This document shows, one piece after another, positions 11,705 to 23,097 of a stretch of DNA of 64,000 nucleotides. Under the pieces are notes generated by a model that saw only the letters and a program-made list of their open reading frames with translations, was not told where the DNA came from and did no database searches. The stretch is from contig NW_006281100.1 in the NCBI RefSeq assembly GCF_000203795.2, forward strand, positions 1 through 64,000, in the 5' to 3' direction. The stretch comes from Batrachochytrium dendrobatidis JAM81. Taxonomy: Eukaryota; Chytridiomycota; Chytridiomycetes; Rhizophydiales. Both the position numbers and the translations under genes were made by a program. Positions within the stretch are counted from its first letter, which is position 1. Every line of letters begins with the position of its first letter.

Positions 11705-13594
11705 TTACACGACTGGGAAGTTGCTGACAATGAAAGTGGTCATTTCCACAAAGTGAGGTTTGTTGTCCGATGGAACCCATACGATATTATTCACCTTTAA
11801 GAAATCAAACGCCGTGTATTGTGTAGAACGAGGTCGAGAAACAGAGTTAGGATTAGCGTTATGCAGCCAATAAAAATCATTGATTATAGTCTACATACCT
11901 TATTGATGAGATGGTTCAAACGTCAAAACAAATCGAGTCAACTTCTCAACACTCGCAATAGTATCGTTTTGTGACAACACTTGACCATCTGTTCCGTGGT
12001 AGCTTTGGTGTGTAAAACAGGCAAAACGATCAGGAGGTACAACAAAATACAGTTCTGGTTTTGACGGATCACCAAGTATTTCCAAAACATCACAAAGTTC
12101 AGTCTGTTTGCAAGGATGATCTTTGGCACCAGTCATTTGGAAAAGTAGATTTGGCTTGATGAACGAATCAACAGATTCAAAAATATTGCTAATGGGACGG
12201 AAATAGCAATTCGTTGCGTCTTGAACTTGAGAATTGTTGGAGAATAACAAAGTACTAAGATCCATCGGCAGTTGAAGTGTAGACTCCAGCTTGGTACGTA
12301 AATCACGAATCTTGAATGAGCCACCTTTAGCGATGACTGTATGAGCGTGCTTTTCAAATAATTCCCTATTAAGTTGACCAGTTTCACCAATTTCTCGAGT
12401 AACAGAAACGAATCTGATAAGATGATCTCGGTCTCTGGCATAGACACGGTTGTAAATTTCATCAACCACATAGTCAAAAGCAAACTGATAAGGACCACTG
12501 TGAAAGCCATCCTTGACTGATATATGAATCAAACAACTTGAAGCGTCTAGGTTTTCACCATATTTACCAAAAGACTTGACAACTGAATCGATATTGGAAA
12601 TATTTAAAGCTTTGTCGAGAAAATTCTGTTTTTCTTTTACCAATGCATATTTAAGAACATAACGAGCAATTCCTCCCCACTTCAAATACAGACTTTCAAC
12701 CAATTCTTGTGGGACTGTAGGAAACAGCATTGAGCGACAGGAATGCAATTCTTCTTTTGACCACACTGGCATATACCGAATGTTGCAGGATCCCTTGGAA
12801 AACCGATGCCAAATTTCCCAACGAGGTAAAGTAACAAGAATGGTCTTGGCATCAACATCAACAGGTGCTGAGCCATCAACAATGTAGAATGTTGACGAGG
12901 AATCCAAGATTTTCCAAAAAGCATGCTTTCCTCCTTCGAGTACACCATTGGGAGTAAGCAGATATCTTTTTTGATCGGCTCCACTCTCATACACGACTGT
13001 AGCACCAGAGCGAGCAAGATGCAACAGCAAAAAGTAACCAAAATATGTCTTGCCAATTCCAAGATTTCCAAGGATGATCAAATGACGTATATCAGCAGAT
13101 TGCACAATAGATGGTGATTTTTCAAGAAGTTTAGGATAACAAGGACGGATGAAAATGGATGATTCAATTGAATGGTTTCCAAGGATGAATACGTCTGCTG
13201 GAAGTTGGACAACAGTGTTTCCTTCAAGAGGGTTAGGGTAGTTTGTGAAAACAGTCCAAAAATCCAGTAGTGCGGGTGAGGCTGCTGCAGATGTTGGACC
13301 TAGGTAAGTTTGAGTAGGTTGTCTTGGAGATGGAGGTAAACAACCAATAACAACACAATAACCATCTTGAGTAAAGTATTATCGAGGAAGAGAGTCGAGT
13401 AAAGCCCAGGTGTTGATTAGTTGGTCCTTGTTACTGTTGGTGTAGAGTTGGAGTTGAGGAGCATCAATGTCAGCCATAGCAGGACCATACTCAGACTTGA
13501 TAGCATCCTGAACTCCACTCAGGTCTTCAAAGTCAGTCACATCGATTTCAGCAGTAAGTGTGCCATATTCAACATTGAGGAATCGTTTTGGCAT
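11705..13594 (-). pseudogene. Crinkler (CRN)-type P-loop gene with three in-frame stops
   Basis: One minus-strand frame of 630 codons runs from ATG at 13594 to TAA at 11705, with no frameshift but stops at 13381-13379 (TAA), 11902-11900 (TAA) and 11893-11891 (TAG). The first about 71 codons (MPKRFLNVEYGTLTAEIDV on) form the ubiquitin-like CRN header. The central part holds a Walker A motif, GNLGIGKT, at about codon 175, followed by a P-loop NTPase region as in CRN/RHS-type effectors. The part after 11891 still reads as protein (VWVPSDKPHFVEMTTF) up to the final stop. CRN proteins are known as nucleus- or host-directed effectors in oomycetes and chytrids. The first stop would leave only the header. 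The pair at 11902-11891 lies beside a GTATGT donor-like word (from 11898), so an intron there cannot be excluded. Apart from the stops the frame looks well preserved, so decay is recent or the stop is strain-specific. Confidence 0.8.
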
Positions 13595-13753
13595 TTTATG
13601 AAAAGAAAAAGAGTAAAAAAGCAATTTATTTGTCAAATTGTAAAACAAAAATCGACTTTTTAATCGAGTCAAAATAACAAAATTTTGGGATATTTCAAGA
13701 CAATTCACACGATTTAAATATTTGGAAATTAGTCAAATTTACACCAGAATTAA

Positions 13754-13836
13754 TGTCTCATTAATGTGAGACATTACTAGTGCGAGAGTGTTGACTTGCA
13801 TTGTGTGAGACATTAGTAGTGTGTGAATGTGAGACA
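13754..13836. promoter_or_regulatory. Repeated TGAGACA words upstream of the CRN gene
   Basis: TGAGACA occurs at 13767, 13806 and 13830, and its complement TGTCTCA at 13754, so 13754-13773 can form a 7-bp stem with a 6-base loop. The cluster lies 160-240 bp upstream of the CRN start codon. It could be a binding-site cluster or a small repeat; the sequence cannot tell. Confidence 0.4.
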
Positions 13837-13859
13837 TTTCTGAATAGTTTAACAATCAA

Positions 13860-15490
13860 AAACCATCAACAATGACGTTTGAACTGGAATTCACATGACT
13901 TCTTGGTTTCTTCCATTTTATAAACACACTCACTTCCTTGTTAATAAACAATACAATCGAATATTGATTCATTCCATCACATCTTCAATCAACTGCAACA
14001 CACTTGACAATAATGACAACCATCAATATGCCATCATATGTTCACAATCTTCAAATTCAAAAGTCAATTTGAAACCCCCATTTTTAAGCATCTACAAGTC
14101 TGCAATATCAGATTTGTGGCTGGTACATAATAGGTTGCCAATAAAAGTCGACAAAGTGAGCAACTGCAATGTGCCTTGCTGTATGATAGTAACATATCAG
14201 AAATTATGAATGCTTTCAAAACCAAAAGTCTGCAAATGATGTCACTGCTGGCTTGTAGCCTCTGTTTACAAACCTACAATCAACATACTCACTGGATTCG
14301 TATAATGGTAAATGCTGAACCACAAACTGCTGATGATATTATTATGGACGATGCTCATATTATTGGAAATCAAACGATTGGTGCAGTTTCAGATGCTGTT
14401 TCATCACACAGAAAGTCTTGCTACAGAGTCTGAATCCAATAGCAGTGAATCTGCAGTTTGACACAACACAGTCAATAATTATCGTTTGAAACTCGAATCA
14501 AGTGATGATGTTGCTGTTTCAGATGCACTCAATATCATCAATGCAGTAACATTGAAACCAACTCAAATCATTGATCATGAACCAATTTACCGTGTCTTGA
14601 TAAAAACACTGATAAACCATCATTCATACATGAGCTTGTCAAAAGTATGAACCGATTGCTAATCAAAAGTTTAAAGTGGAACTCAAAACAGTTCAATTCA
14701 ATGTGCAGCTTTCCCACGACTTTCCCGCTACAAAAAATACAGTCTTGGAACTCAAGGTGTACATCAACAATACTTGTGTGTATTGACCATCAATGATGTT
14801 GTTGGTGTATCATACACAATGTGCATTGCATAAACGCTTGTTTGTTTGCTGGAGCTATTTCAAGCAAGCAAAAATACTAAAAGGTTCAGTTTGATGAATG
14901 TCTGGTGTATATTTACAATGAATTCAAACTCGAGAGATTGTCGTACTTTGCATACAAGACATACTACAATATATTACAACAATATCGTGTATTTCAATAT
15001 GCACCCATTCGATTTACAACAGTGGCATAAGCATCATCACATTTGAACAATGGTTCAGTCGTACAAAGTCCAATAACAGCCATGAATTGTATCAGACATG
15101 AACATACTGGTGCAAAATTCACATCAAATAACACACCGCAACAAACATGTTTCTGGTAGATGGTGGAATTGATGTTATTGATTTTCAATTACACGATATT
15201 GGTGTTGAATGATTCAATAAACTATACTCGTCGACTTTTTGTACTTTTTTCAGTTGCATTGTTTCTGATTCCGAGTTTAAAGCATAATAGTTGCAACAGC
15301 GCTGTTGTCCAATTTGCTTGTTGTTGTGAATAGCAATCATGATACCACTTGTTTGACGCTTTCTGTTGTTGAACTGGATATGGATGTCAAATTTGGATGT
15401 CAAATTTTGATACATTGCAAGTAATTGTTGTAGTTTTTGATCGAGTCAATGAATGGCATTTATAGTTGCTCTAGAAAACAAGTTGTTTGA
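13860..15490. other. Intergenic with possible coding relics
   Basis: Short plus-strand frames (for example 13895-14209, 14176-14433 and 14846-15046) occur in a row but show no motif. Between about 15040 and 15190 other short frames appear. Their density next to the integrase relic hints at decayed mobile-element coding sequence, but I cannot name it. Confidence 0.35.
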
Positions 15491-15499
15491 AATGTCCTG

Positions 15500-16125
15500 T
15501 CATATGTCATATGTTTTATTGTTTTCATGTTCACTAATTGTTGATAATGCATCCAATTGATTTCTGTTTTGACGCTGCTTATTTGTCATTGTTGGATATG
15601 GGTTTCTAGATTCAGTAACAAACGTTTCAGCAATTTGGATGTGTTCAAATTCATAATACTTGCAAGTCTGAATTATTTGATCATCATCTGAAATTGGATA
15701 CGAGTAATCATTTCCACTAACCACAGTATACATAGTATACACAGCATTACTGTATATTGACTTGTATTTTACTCAAAGGTTTGTCCATTCAGTATTCCAA
15801 CACAATTTCCAACATTGATTGAATGGTTTGCAGTGTTTGTTTTAATTGAACCACTTGATGGATCACTTTCATATCTTGATTCAGCAATATCACCAACTGC
15901 ACAATGATGGATGCGATTGTAGTCAAACACAATATTTTGCAAGGCATTAACGTATTGGTTAGTTTTAGTATATTCTTGATAAAATGCAATGATGTTTTGT
16001 AATGGGGTGTTGAATCCTTCAATCAAACATTGTATGTTGTGATTTCCAACATTGACAGTGACATGGCAAACACATTTTGCTTGTGACAGACTTTGAACAG
16101 GTGTATTGTTCCGTTTGCTGTACAA
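15500..16125 (-). pseudogene. Maverick/Polinton-type integrase relic
   Basis: Two minus-strand frames (15769-16125 and 15500-15742) align in order with the second half of the integrase at 26540-27574. VCHVTVNVGNHN here matches VCHITVNVGDHN there, YTVVSGNDYSYPISDDD matches YTVVSGNGYSFSISDDN, and PTMTNKQRQNRNQL matches PTMTNKERRNKREL. The catalytic Glu of the third block is retained in CLIEGFN, but the N-terminal half with the first Asp is missing. A frameshift lies near 15745-15775. It is dead and much more diverged than the 26.5 kb copy. Confidence 0.85.
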
Positions 16126-16400
16126 TACACGACATGATCAGTTGGTGGTATCATGCAATCATACAACTGACAAGTGATTGCAAGTCCGACTGATAGTTAC
16201 AATCAACACTGGTTGTTATCAGGTCATTGATGTATATGGAACAAACCATGTCAATGTATCAATCAACAATCCAGTAACTGCTGATGTAATACCCAACACA
16301 GTATACACAATCAATGATATGGTTGTTGACCCATTCACAATACTCGACAAATATCAACATCAGAAAGTTTAAATTTATTCAAAATCAAATTCATCGACAA
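16095..16400 (+). repeat. Conserved block shared with 36900-37213
   Basis: The two copies agree closely from a gtacaatacacgacatg-like start to the C-terminal codons of the neighbouring E gene. Both encode a plus-strand peptide in the same frame (TINTGCYQVIDVYGTN ... VDPFTILDKYQH) of about 55 residues. The peptide carries a few amino-acid changes between copies but no stop, apart from a one-base indel near its start. It may be the end of a mobile-element gene; no start codon or family is evident. Confidence 0.65.
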
Positions 16401-16404
16401 ATCA

Positions 16405-17346
16405 TCAATCCAAATCCAAACCCGGTTCTTCAAATTCCAAACCACGCCTTTTCATAAACCTTTTCAACTGATGCCTTAACTCCCACACTCTTTTTCCTGC
16501 ATCTCTATACTCTTGTTTCAATTTCTTTTCAGTGTCTGGATCGTACGTTGACCCTGATATATCTTCTCCCCTTTCTAGAGCTAGCTGGTGTTCCAATCCA
16601 AGGAATTCATAATCCCAATATTTTTTGTGCTTTTTCTTTTGTATTTCTTTTGACTCTACAAGCCTTTGCTTTATACGATTAAAGCTTCTCTGATATCTTG
16701 GGCCTAATACAGTCACTTGATTTGAACTAATATTGGCAGACTCGCCTTGTCCCATTGGTTGTTGCTGGTCTTGGCTGGAAGTACTTGGAATGGGTTGATC
16801 AATCGGTTGTTTCCGACCTTGTTTTGGAGCACTTGGACTGGGTTCATTAGTTGAACCAGATGCTTGGCTAAAAATGCTTGGCCTGATTTCATTGATTGGC
16901 CGTTTCCGACTTCGTTTGGAAGTACTTGGATTGGGTTGATCCATTGGCTGTTGCTGACTTTGTTTGGAAGCGTTTGGATCAACTTCATCCATTGGTCGTT
17001 GCTGGTTTTGTCTGGAAATCAGTAAATCAATCACATCCATTATGCGCTTTCGACCTTGTTTGAAAGTACTTGGACCAGTTACAGTTGCAGTCGATTGTTG
17101 ACCTTGATTAGGAGTATTTGGATCGGGTTGATCCATTATCCCTTGCCGGATCCGGCTGGAAAGGCTTAAATCCACTGGTTCTTCCTGGTATTCATCGGAA
17201 GTAACTGGATTGGGCTCATTAGTTGAAACGGACACTTGACTCAAAGTTCTTGATGCTTGTGGTGAATCATTGTTATCAGTCGGTATCAGTATTGCATTAG
17301 TGGTTGCTGCTGCAGTCAATACGAATAGAATATCAACCAATTTCAT
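16405..17346 (-). CDS. Secreted repeat protein, family E member 1
   Basis: A 313-residue product from the Met of MKLVDILFVLTAAATTNA, a signal peptide of about 18 residues. The longer frame from 17418 would bury this signal. After it comes a Ser/Thr/Pro/Gln-rich region (about 20-210) built of imperfect units of about 20 residues around a core like PNPSTSKRSRKRP / PSAPKQGRKQP / PSTSSQDQQQP. A basic and acidic helical C-terminal domain follows (about 215-313: NRIKQRLVESKEIQKKKHK, then LGLEHQLALERGEDISGS), ending acidic. Its paralogue E2 at 37214 has fewer repeat units and a related C-terminal domain. The 5' and 3' flanks are duplicated along with it. Function is unknown; it is probably secreted. 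Confidence 0.8.
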   Translation of the reverse strand: MKLVDILFVLTAAATTNAILIPTDNNDSPQASRTLSQVSVSTNEPNPVTSDEYQEEPVDLSLSSRIRQGIMDQPDPNTPNQGQQSTATVTGPSTFKQGRKRIMDVIDLLISRQNQQRPMDEVDPNASKQSQQQPMDQPNPSTSKRSRKRPINEIRPSIFSQASGSTNEPSPSAPKQGRKQPIDQPIPSTSSQDQQQPMGQGESANISSNQVTVLGPRYQRSFNRIKQRLVESKEIQKKKHKKYWDYEFLGLEHQLALERGEDISGSTYDPDTEKKLKQEYRDAGKRVWELRHQLKRFMKRRGLEFEEPGLDLD

Positions 17347-17349
17347 TAG

Positions 17350-18480
17350 ACTGGTCAGTGAGTTTAAACTATTAATACAAAAGTAGTGTTGAAACGTGTC
17401 AATTATAAAGTTGAACATACTCGATTGTATTTGTATGTTTTGTATATTAAACCAACCCTAACCCTTTTAGGTTAACCAATATACAGGGATATTTGATTGC
17501 TTGTAGTGAGAAACCATCAAACTAGACAGTATGCTGCTCCCTATCCACAATATCATATTGATCAATTTGATGTTCATGTCGATTGAATTATGCTTTTACG
17601 ACCCTTTTATCAGGTATATTGAAAAGCACCCTTCATGAGTGTTGTGCAGCCACAAACACTTTGTTTTACAACCGTATTCAAGTAAAATGGATCACTTTGA
17701 TATCCATCCAACAATGTCTGTGTTATGCATTGCAACATACAATGACTACTACACATTGACTGCATTGCGTGTTTGATATACAACGGCCATCATATGACAC
17801 ACAATCAGACTATAGTGTTAAATCTACACTTTGTGCACTCTTAGTAACCATGCATTGTATGGTCACCAAGTTTGAACCCATATTCATGTATTGTGTTTGA
17901 CTGTCAATAATGTCAATACAACTCTGTACACACATTTGTTGTATTCTGAATCTCGGATACGATCGCAATCTAGTTCAACAACAATCATGACACATGTCAG
18001 TAATGCAGCTGTTTATTTCACACACCAACACTGTTATTTAGTGGTCTATTTACATCAATATGGCTGCAAATTGTCGTTATATCACATATTCTGGACATGG
18101 TTTTGATATTACGCATCCAGTTCCATCATATTGTTTCTGACCCATTATTGTAATGCTGTATGTCACCATAATCATGGACATGAACATGAACATGTGGTTT
18201 CACGTATAATATTACAACCATGCATGTCGTTAGTTGAATCATCACTACTAGTGTATACTACACTACACTACATGTATGTTGGCATGTGTTGTACCAATTT
18301 GATTGCATTGCTACAATGTGGCATGCTCCAACCTGTTTGAATGACTGTTGTGCAACATATTGGTATTGACCACATGTGATACTGGTCACCAACAAAGTGA
18401 TCAGCGGTATTCGATCGTATCATTCAATCACTGACTGCCAATACTTCAATTATGAATATTATTCACCATTTCATGACACC
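17350..18480 (+). repeat. Segmental duplicate of 37840-38600 and 42165-42655
   Basis: From the 5' flank of E1 to about 18130 the sequence follows 37840-38600. From about 17940 to 18440 it follows 42165-42655, including the atcaatatggctgcaa core and the catgaacatgaacatgtgg stretch. Frames inside are short and differ between copies. A degraded copy also lies in the intron at about 59780-60180. Confidence 0.8.
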
Positions 18481-18781
18481 ATCTGATACATTCAGTGCAC
18501 AGTAGCTGATTGGTGCAATATGATCAATTCAAGCATACTATTACAATGAAAATGGTGGTGACAATGCAAGGTGTTTATTGGACAAACAAGACTGAATGCT
18601 TACATGACAAATGCAAATTGACAGTATAAATCATATATACACACTGCAGTACAACATATTCTAAACAAGGTTGTTGATAGCGTGATTCCAGTTTTACAAT
18701 GAAATTGAATTACCAAGCAGTCGAGTGTCCAAACATTGATTTACTATACACTTTTAGTTATGGTGGTTTGCGTAGAAATGT

Positions 18782-19687
18782 TCAAGTATGCCTTCTATAT
18801 CCAATGAACCTCATCATCTGTCGTTTGAATCTATTAAACTTTGAACGTAATGAAGGAAGTTGAATATCATATTCTTGCAGTACACTAGATTCACTTGAAT
18901 ATCTAGCAATTTTAGTCGTTGGTACAAAGTGCACTTTAGCTTCCCTTGAACCAGCATCGTGACTTGATTTCTGATGATGTTTTTTAGAATGATCGTGTTT
19001 TGAGCCGTGGGGTTTAAAAGTGGATCCGGGTTTCAAGATGGATTTTAATTCTGGAGTAGGTTCAGATACAACTCTGATTGATTCTTCTTCAAGAGGTTCA
19101 AGAGCCAACTTGCGACACACCCATAATCTTCCTAGTCTCAGTTTCCTGAATTTCTTTTTATCAGATGAGCTCATTCTACGCCTACGCCCTGATTGTTTAG
19201 CCGTTAGTACTCTTTCTTTTGCCTTGGTGCTCATCTTGTGTGGATATCCGTCTCCAACATCAGTTGGAATTTCCATACCCATATTCCTCATTATTTTTTC
19301 GACTCTATCCAGTTTTTGCTGAGGTGTGAAGATAGGCCGTTTGTTATCTGGGACATATTTTTTAGGAAGATGGCAGACGTCGTCATATAGTGTGTTGTCA
19401 AATATATCATCGTCTGACTGTTTGGACTCAGAGTATGACGATGATTCATCGGACTCTTCAACAGAACTGTCTGAATCATCGGGATCTATAGTCGACTGAG
19501 CTACATCATGATTGGTTTCAATAGATTGTTGTTCTGTTCCAGTTGAAGTGCAAATACCAGTGTGTTGCTGCATGTGTGTTGAACATTCTTTTACAGGTTC
19601 TGATTCGCTGATAGACGGACGATCAATGACTACCGCACTGACTGTCACCGACAACAGCAACAACACAATAGTCGATATGAATTTCAT
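18782..19687 (-). CDS. Secreted acidic/basic protein F, distant relative of family B
   Basis: A 301-residue product from MKFISTIVLLLLSVTVSA, a signal peptide of about 18 residues; the first in-frame Met four codons earlier would leave MVDR in front. It has an acidic Ser/Asp/Glu stretch (about 50-95), then a conserved block (about 115-215) starting FTPQQKLDRVEKIMRNMG, with GDGYPHK. The block is rich in Arg/Lys (SGRRRRMSSSDKKKFRKLR) and ends ELKSILKPGS. A His/Lys/Ser stretch and a basic tail follow. The order helix, x-G-x-G-Y-P, helix, then RV(V/L) and LKx-C/I-L/M-K resembles the middle of B1 and B2. It is probably exported. No known enzyme motif is present. Confidence 0.8.
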   Translation of the reverse strand: MKFISTIVLLLLSVTVSAVVIDRPSISESEPVKECSTHMQQHTGICTSTGTEQQSIETNHDVAQSTIDPDDSDSSVEESDESSSYSESKQSDDDIFDNTLYDDVCHLPKKYVPDNKRPIFTPQQKLDRVEKIMRNMGMEIPTDVGDGYPHKMSTKAKERVLTAKQSGRRRRMSSSDKKKFRKLRLGRLWVCRKLALEPLEEESIRVVSEPTPELKSILKPGSTFKPHGSKHDHSKKHHQKSSHDAGSREAKVHFVPTTKIARYSSESSVLQEYDIQLPSLRSKFNRFKRQMMRFIGYRRHT

Positions 19688-19699
19688 CCTGTCGACCAA

Positions 19700-22090
19700 A
19701 ATGAATGTGATAAAGCTTGTCGATTAGTAGGACATTTCTTGGTAATGAATGGGTCAGTTGTGGATATGAACCATACCTTCATAGCGATTAAATATATAAT
19801 CAAGACATACGGGTTATATGAGCTTATGCAGCAACAACTCGACCGCCATTTAGGTATATGTAGCACAGATACTCATGTGTAGGCTGTTTTATGCACAGCC
19901 TTTCAGCCATTGAATGAAACAGGACTCATAGTCAAGGACTGGTGACCCTGACCCATATACTAAAGAATATGTCAAGATCGATTGGTATAATCAGTCAGTT
20001 TCAGGTTACGGTCAGTATAGGGTAACGGTTTATCCACACAACAGCTGGTCAAATATTAGTGGTAAAATCCTTCAAACGACTCTGCCTCAACACTTGATCT
20101 AGTGATATGATACTGTGTTGCAGTCCTGTTCAATGCAGTATGGATTGATGGTCATATCAGCAATATCAATACTTTATACCAACTGTAATACTTTCAATAC
20201 GCAAACTCAAAGTATTGCCAATGATTAGAAAAGCTTCAACAGAACTCTTGAACTGTCAATTGTCATGCTATCAATAGTATGAACATCCGACTCAATACTG
20301 TACATGACTGGTTGTCAAGAGTCTTGCAACATTTACTTGTCAAACTGGATTCCTGTTTCGATTATACAAACATGGCATCAAACACATGTCTACTTTGAAA
20401 CAAGACGTTGAGTTGAATGTCCAGCAATATACAAAAATATACAAAAACAGCACGAATTGAATGTCAAAACTCGATTACTAACAATTTCAAATCTACAGAA
20501 ACGAATACGACAACTTGCAGTCTAGTCATGTAAACGGAATACTAACAGTGTTGGTGTGTGATAAACAGCCAGTGTCATGACATGGTTGACAATACAGTGG
20601 TGTTGTTGGTGGTGATTGGCATGCAAACAACAGTTGCATTACTGACATGTGTCATGATTGTTGTTGAATTAGATTGCGATCGTATCCGTGATTCAGAATA
20701 CAACAAATGTGTGTACAGAGTTGTATTGGCAACATTGACAGTCAAACACAATACATGAATGTGGGTTCAAACTTGGTGACCATACAATGTATGACTACCA
20801 AATGTGTCGAGTATCCATGCAGAATACTAAATGGTAATATGTGATGATTCAAGGACTCGTATCACCAATGTTTGTGTGCCATAATTCCACTATTTGACTT
20901 GGTAAACAATAGGAATTACACCTATTGATCAATTTACTTTTCTGATTGCTCATCATACATTCTACTTGTTTGTGTCACCAAGATACAAACAATCAATTAC
21001 TACAAGACTGACTATAACTCATATTTATTAATAAATGACTCTTCCAACCATTTCAACATATTATTGTTTTATTACATCTTTTCATTATCATTGAAAACCC
21101 CAAATCTGCTGATCCTGAATTATTGTGCAACACCCATTACACTTTTGATTTGTTATTTTCTGTCAACTACTAACAGTTACAGATCATACACACACCTCCA
21201 TTTAAATTAATATAAATCAGATTACACAAAACTCCAACAGAGTTGTTGGTTGTTGATGGGCAAGTTGGATATAAAGTTGTTTTCAATCAATCTGTTGGCA
21301 ATCATGATAGCATACTTTGATTTGTATGTACGCAATACTGCTGTCATCTTGTGTATGATGTTTTCTATTTCTACAAACACATTCCATTTCCAGCTGTTTT
21401 TTGTATACATTTGATGTTGTGTAGCATGTTAAAGGATTTAGGTGTATCGAAGTAGAATATACAAGATAGACAAAAATTACCGAGTCTTTCAACAAGTAAT
21501 AATATAATATAATATGCTGCTATATAAAATATTGGTAACGCTGGGTTTTTTGAAAAGTAAGAGTAGTGGTATTGAAACATAAGGGTGATAATGGAGATAA
21601 TGAGGAAATGATAAATTAGGGAGTGTCCAATGCAAGTACTAATGCTTGCTTGTTAAGGGTTAAAGCTTAGATATCTTGCTTGGATATTACAACAGATACA
21701 CGCTAACCATTCAAACTATACGTAAACGGCCAATGTCTGATTGCTTCAACATAACAATAAGGGTGTAAAATGTAGTACAGAAATAGACGACTAAACTACA
21801 TTTATTTCAATGAGTTTAGCACTCTTGTTCAAGTAAAACGGTATCATCCGATGCTCACTACACACTACTTGTACGTTTAATCATGCCAATCACTTGCTAT
21901 TTTAACAAGCATGGAATATCACGGCACATATTGATGACCATTTAATAGCCGAGTGTCAACTCATTCCAGTTTTGGTTTATACTCATTTCTTGGCCCTAAC
22001 CCTTGACCATAACCCTTTTTAGGGTAAAGCTGCATAGCCAACCATATGATATTCGAATGTATGGTCAGATAGCAGCTCAGCCAAGGTTAC
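19700..22090. other. Intergenic, no gene recognised
   Basis: About 2.4 kb without a supportable gene; frames are short and antiparallel. One piece (21574-21700) looks like an old LTR of the family at 29893 and is listed separately. Confidence 0.55.
21574..21700 (+). repeat. Diverged fragment of the 666-bp LTR family
   Basis: The run gaaacataagggtgataatg ... aaattagggag ... tgcttggatattacaac follows the order of the LTR at 47920-48040 (gaaacataagggtcaataat, gaattagggga, tgcttggatattatatcc). The copy is incomplete and altered, so it is much older than the two full LTRs. Confidence 0.5.
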
Positions 22091-22099
22091 AGGTCAACA

Positions 22100-22288
22100 T
22101 ATAAAGGGAGACTCTTCAAAGTTTGGCATTGACAACAAATCAATATCAACCCTGACAGTAATACTAGTCCTTGAAACGACCATTCAAGGAATATGCTTTT
22201 AATATCATTTATTCAATAATGTATATAAATACAGTTCAAAAACCGACTTGTTGAATGACATTACAACTTGCTCAACCAAACCAGTAGA
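22100..22288 (+). promoter_or_regulatory. Family D promoter block (D2)
   Basis: The block contains gacaacaaatcaatatcaac, then ctgacagtaatactagtcc, then ttcaaggaatatgcttttaa, then a TATA-like TATATAAATA at about 22222-22231, followed by gaatgacattacaacttgct before the ATG. The same order is seen upstream of D1 (inverted) and D3. Confidence 0.65.
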
Positions 22289-23097
22289 ATGAAACTCGCA
22301 GTTGCTGTATTGTCATCGATCCTGCTTGTTTGTTCAGTCACTACAGCCAGCCCAGTCAATCCCAGTGCAGCTAAAAATACTGGAGCTAGCACTTCAACCT
22401 TCATTCCTAGTGAAAACGGTATAGGCTTGGGTGCTCTTGATGATCCAATTCCAGATAGCGGTCAAGCATTTACTCGACAAATACGCAGAGATACAGGATG
22501 GTCGTAATCAGCAAAGCAAAATATATTGGCCGTTAGAATCTCGATATGACAGTCAATATGACGTGCTAATGGGCTATGAAAAAAGATCTTAAAGTTCTGG
22601 AATATCTATCTCAAGACGATGACAGCCTAAAATATTATATTGAAATTCGGAAGACTAAGCTTGATCATGAAAAACAACTATCCAAACTTGACAAAATTCG
22701 AAAAAGTTTTTATGAGTGCCAGTCCGAGATTGGTCGTATTGTAGAAAAAAAGTCGGAAACCGATAAAAAGATTGTGCGTCTCATTTTCGGAACCCCTCTG
22801 GATGTTGTAATAGTTATTTACAAATCTTCGCTTATCAAAGAAACGCCTTCCGTTAAAGATTACCTTGAACAACAATCATCAAAATACGAGAGTCTTGATC
22901 GAAAATCTGGTGCTCGACGAAAACGCAAAGATTTGGAATCATCGGACGAAGAATCATCAGAGGAAGAACCGGATGAAGAATCCGAATATAAATTCAATCG
23001 GAAGGGTACTTTCAGTATGCGGAGAGCTTCCTCCAAATTTATCACTAGATTTGGATCATTTTTTCAGCAATCCAAACGTGACGATCCATCCAATTGA
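22289..23097 (+). pseudogene. Secreted coiled-coil protein, family D member 2, two frameshifts
   Basis: The start is the Met of MKLAVAVLSSILLVCSVTTA, a clear signal peptide. The first frame reads to a stop at about 22506. The next stretch reads well in a second frame (DGRNQQSKIYWPLESRYD), and after a run of six A at 22578-22583 the protein continues in a third frame to 23097. The last part has a Lys/Glu coiled coil (about 22600-22900), an acidic Ser/Glu patch (SSDEESSEEEPDEE) and a tail ending GSFFQQSKRDDPSN. The tail closely matches that of D3 (GSFFQQPRNDDSPV). Both shifts are single-base events, one in a homopolymer, so a base-calling error is possible; as written the product stops after about 72 residues. 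Confidence 0.7.

Noticed and set aside
12133..13071. Second and third frame ORFs inside the CRN region
   Set aside because: They overlap the P-loop frame, which alone carries recognisable motifs.
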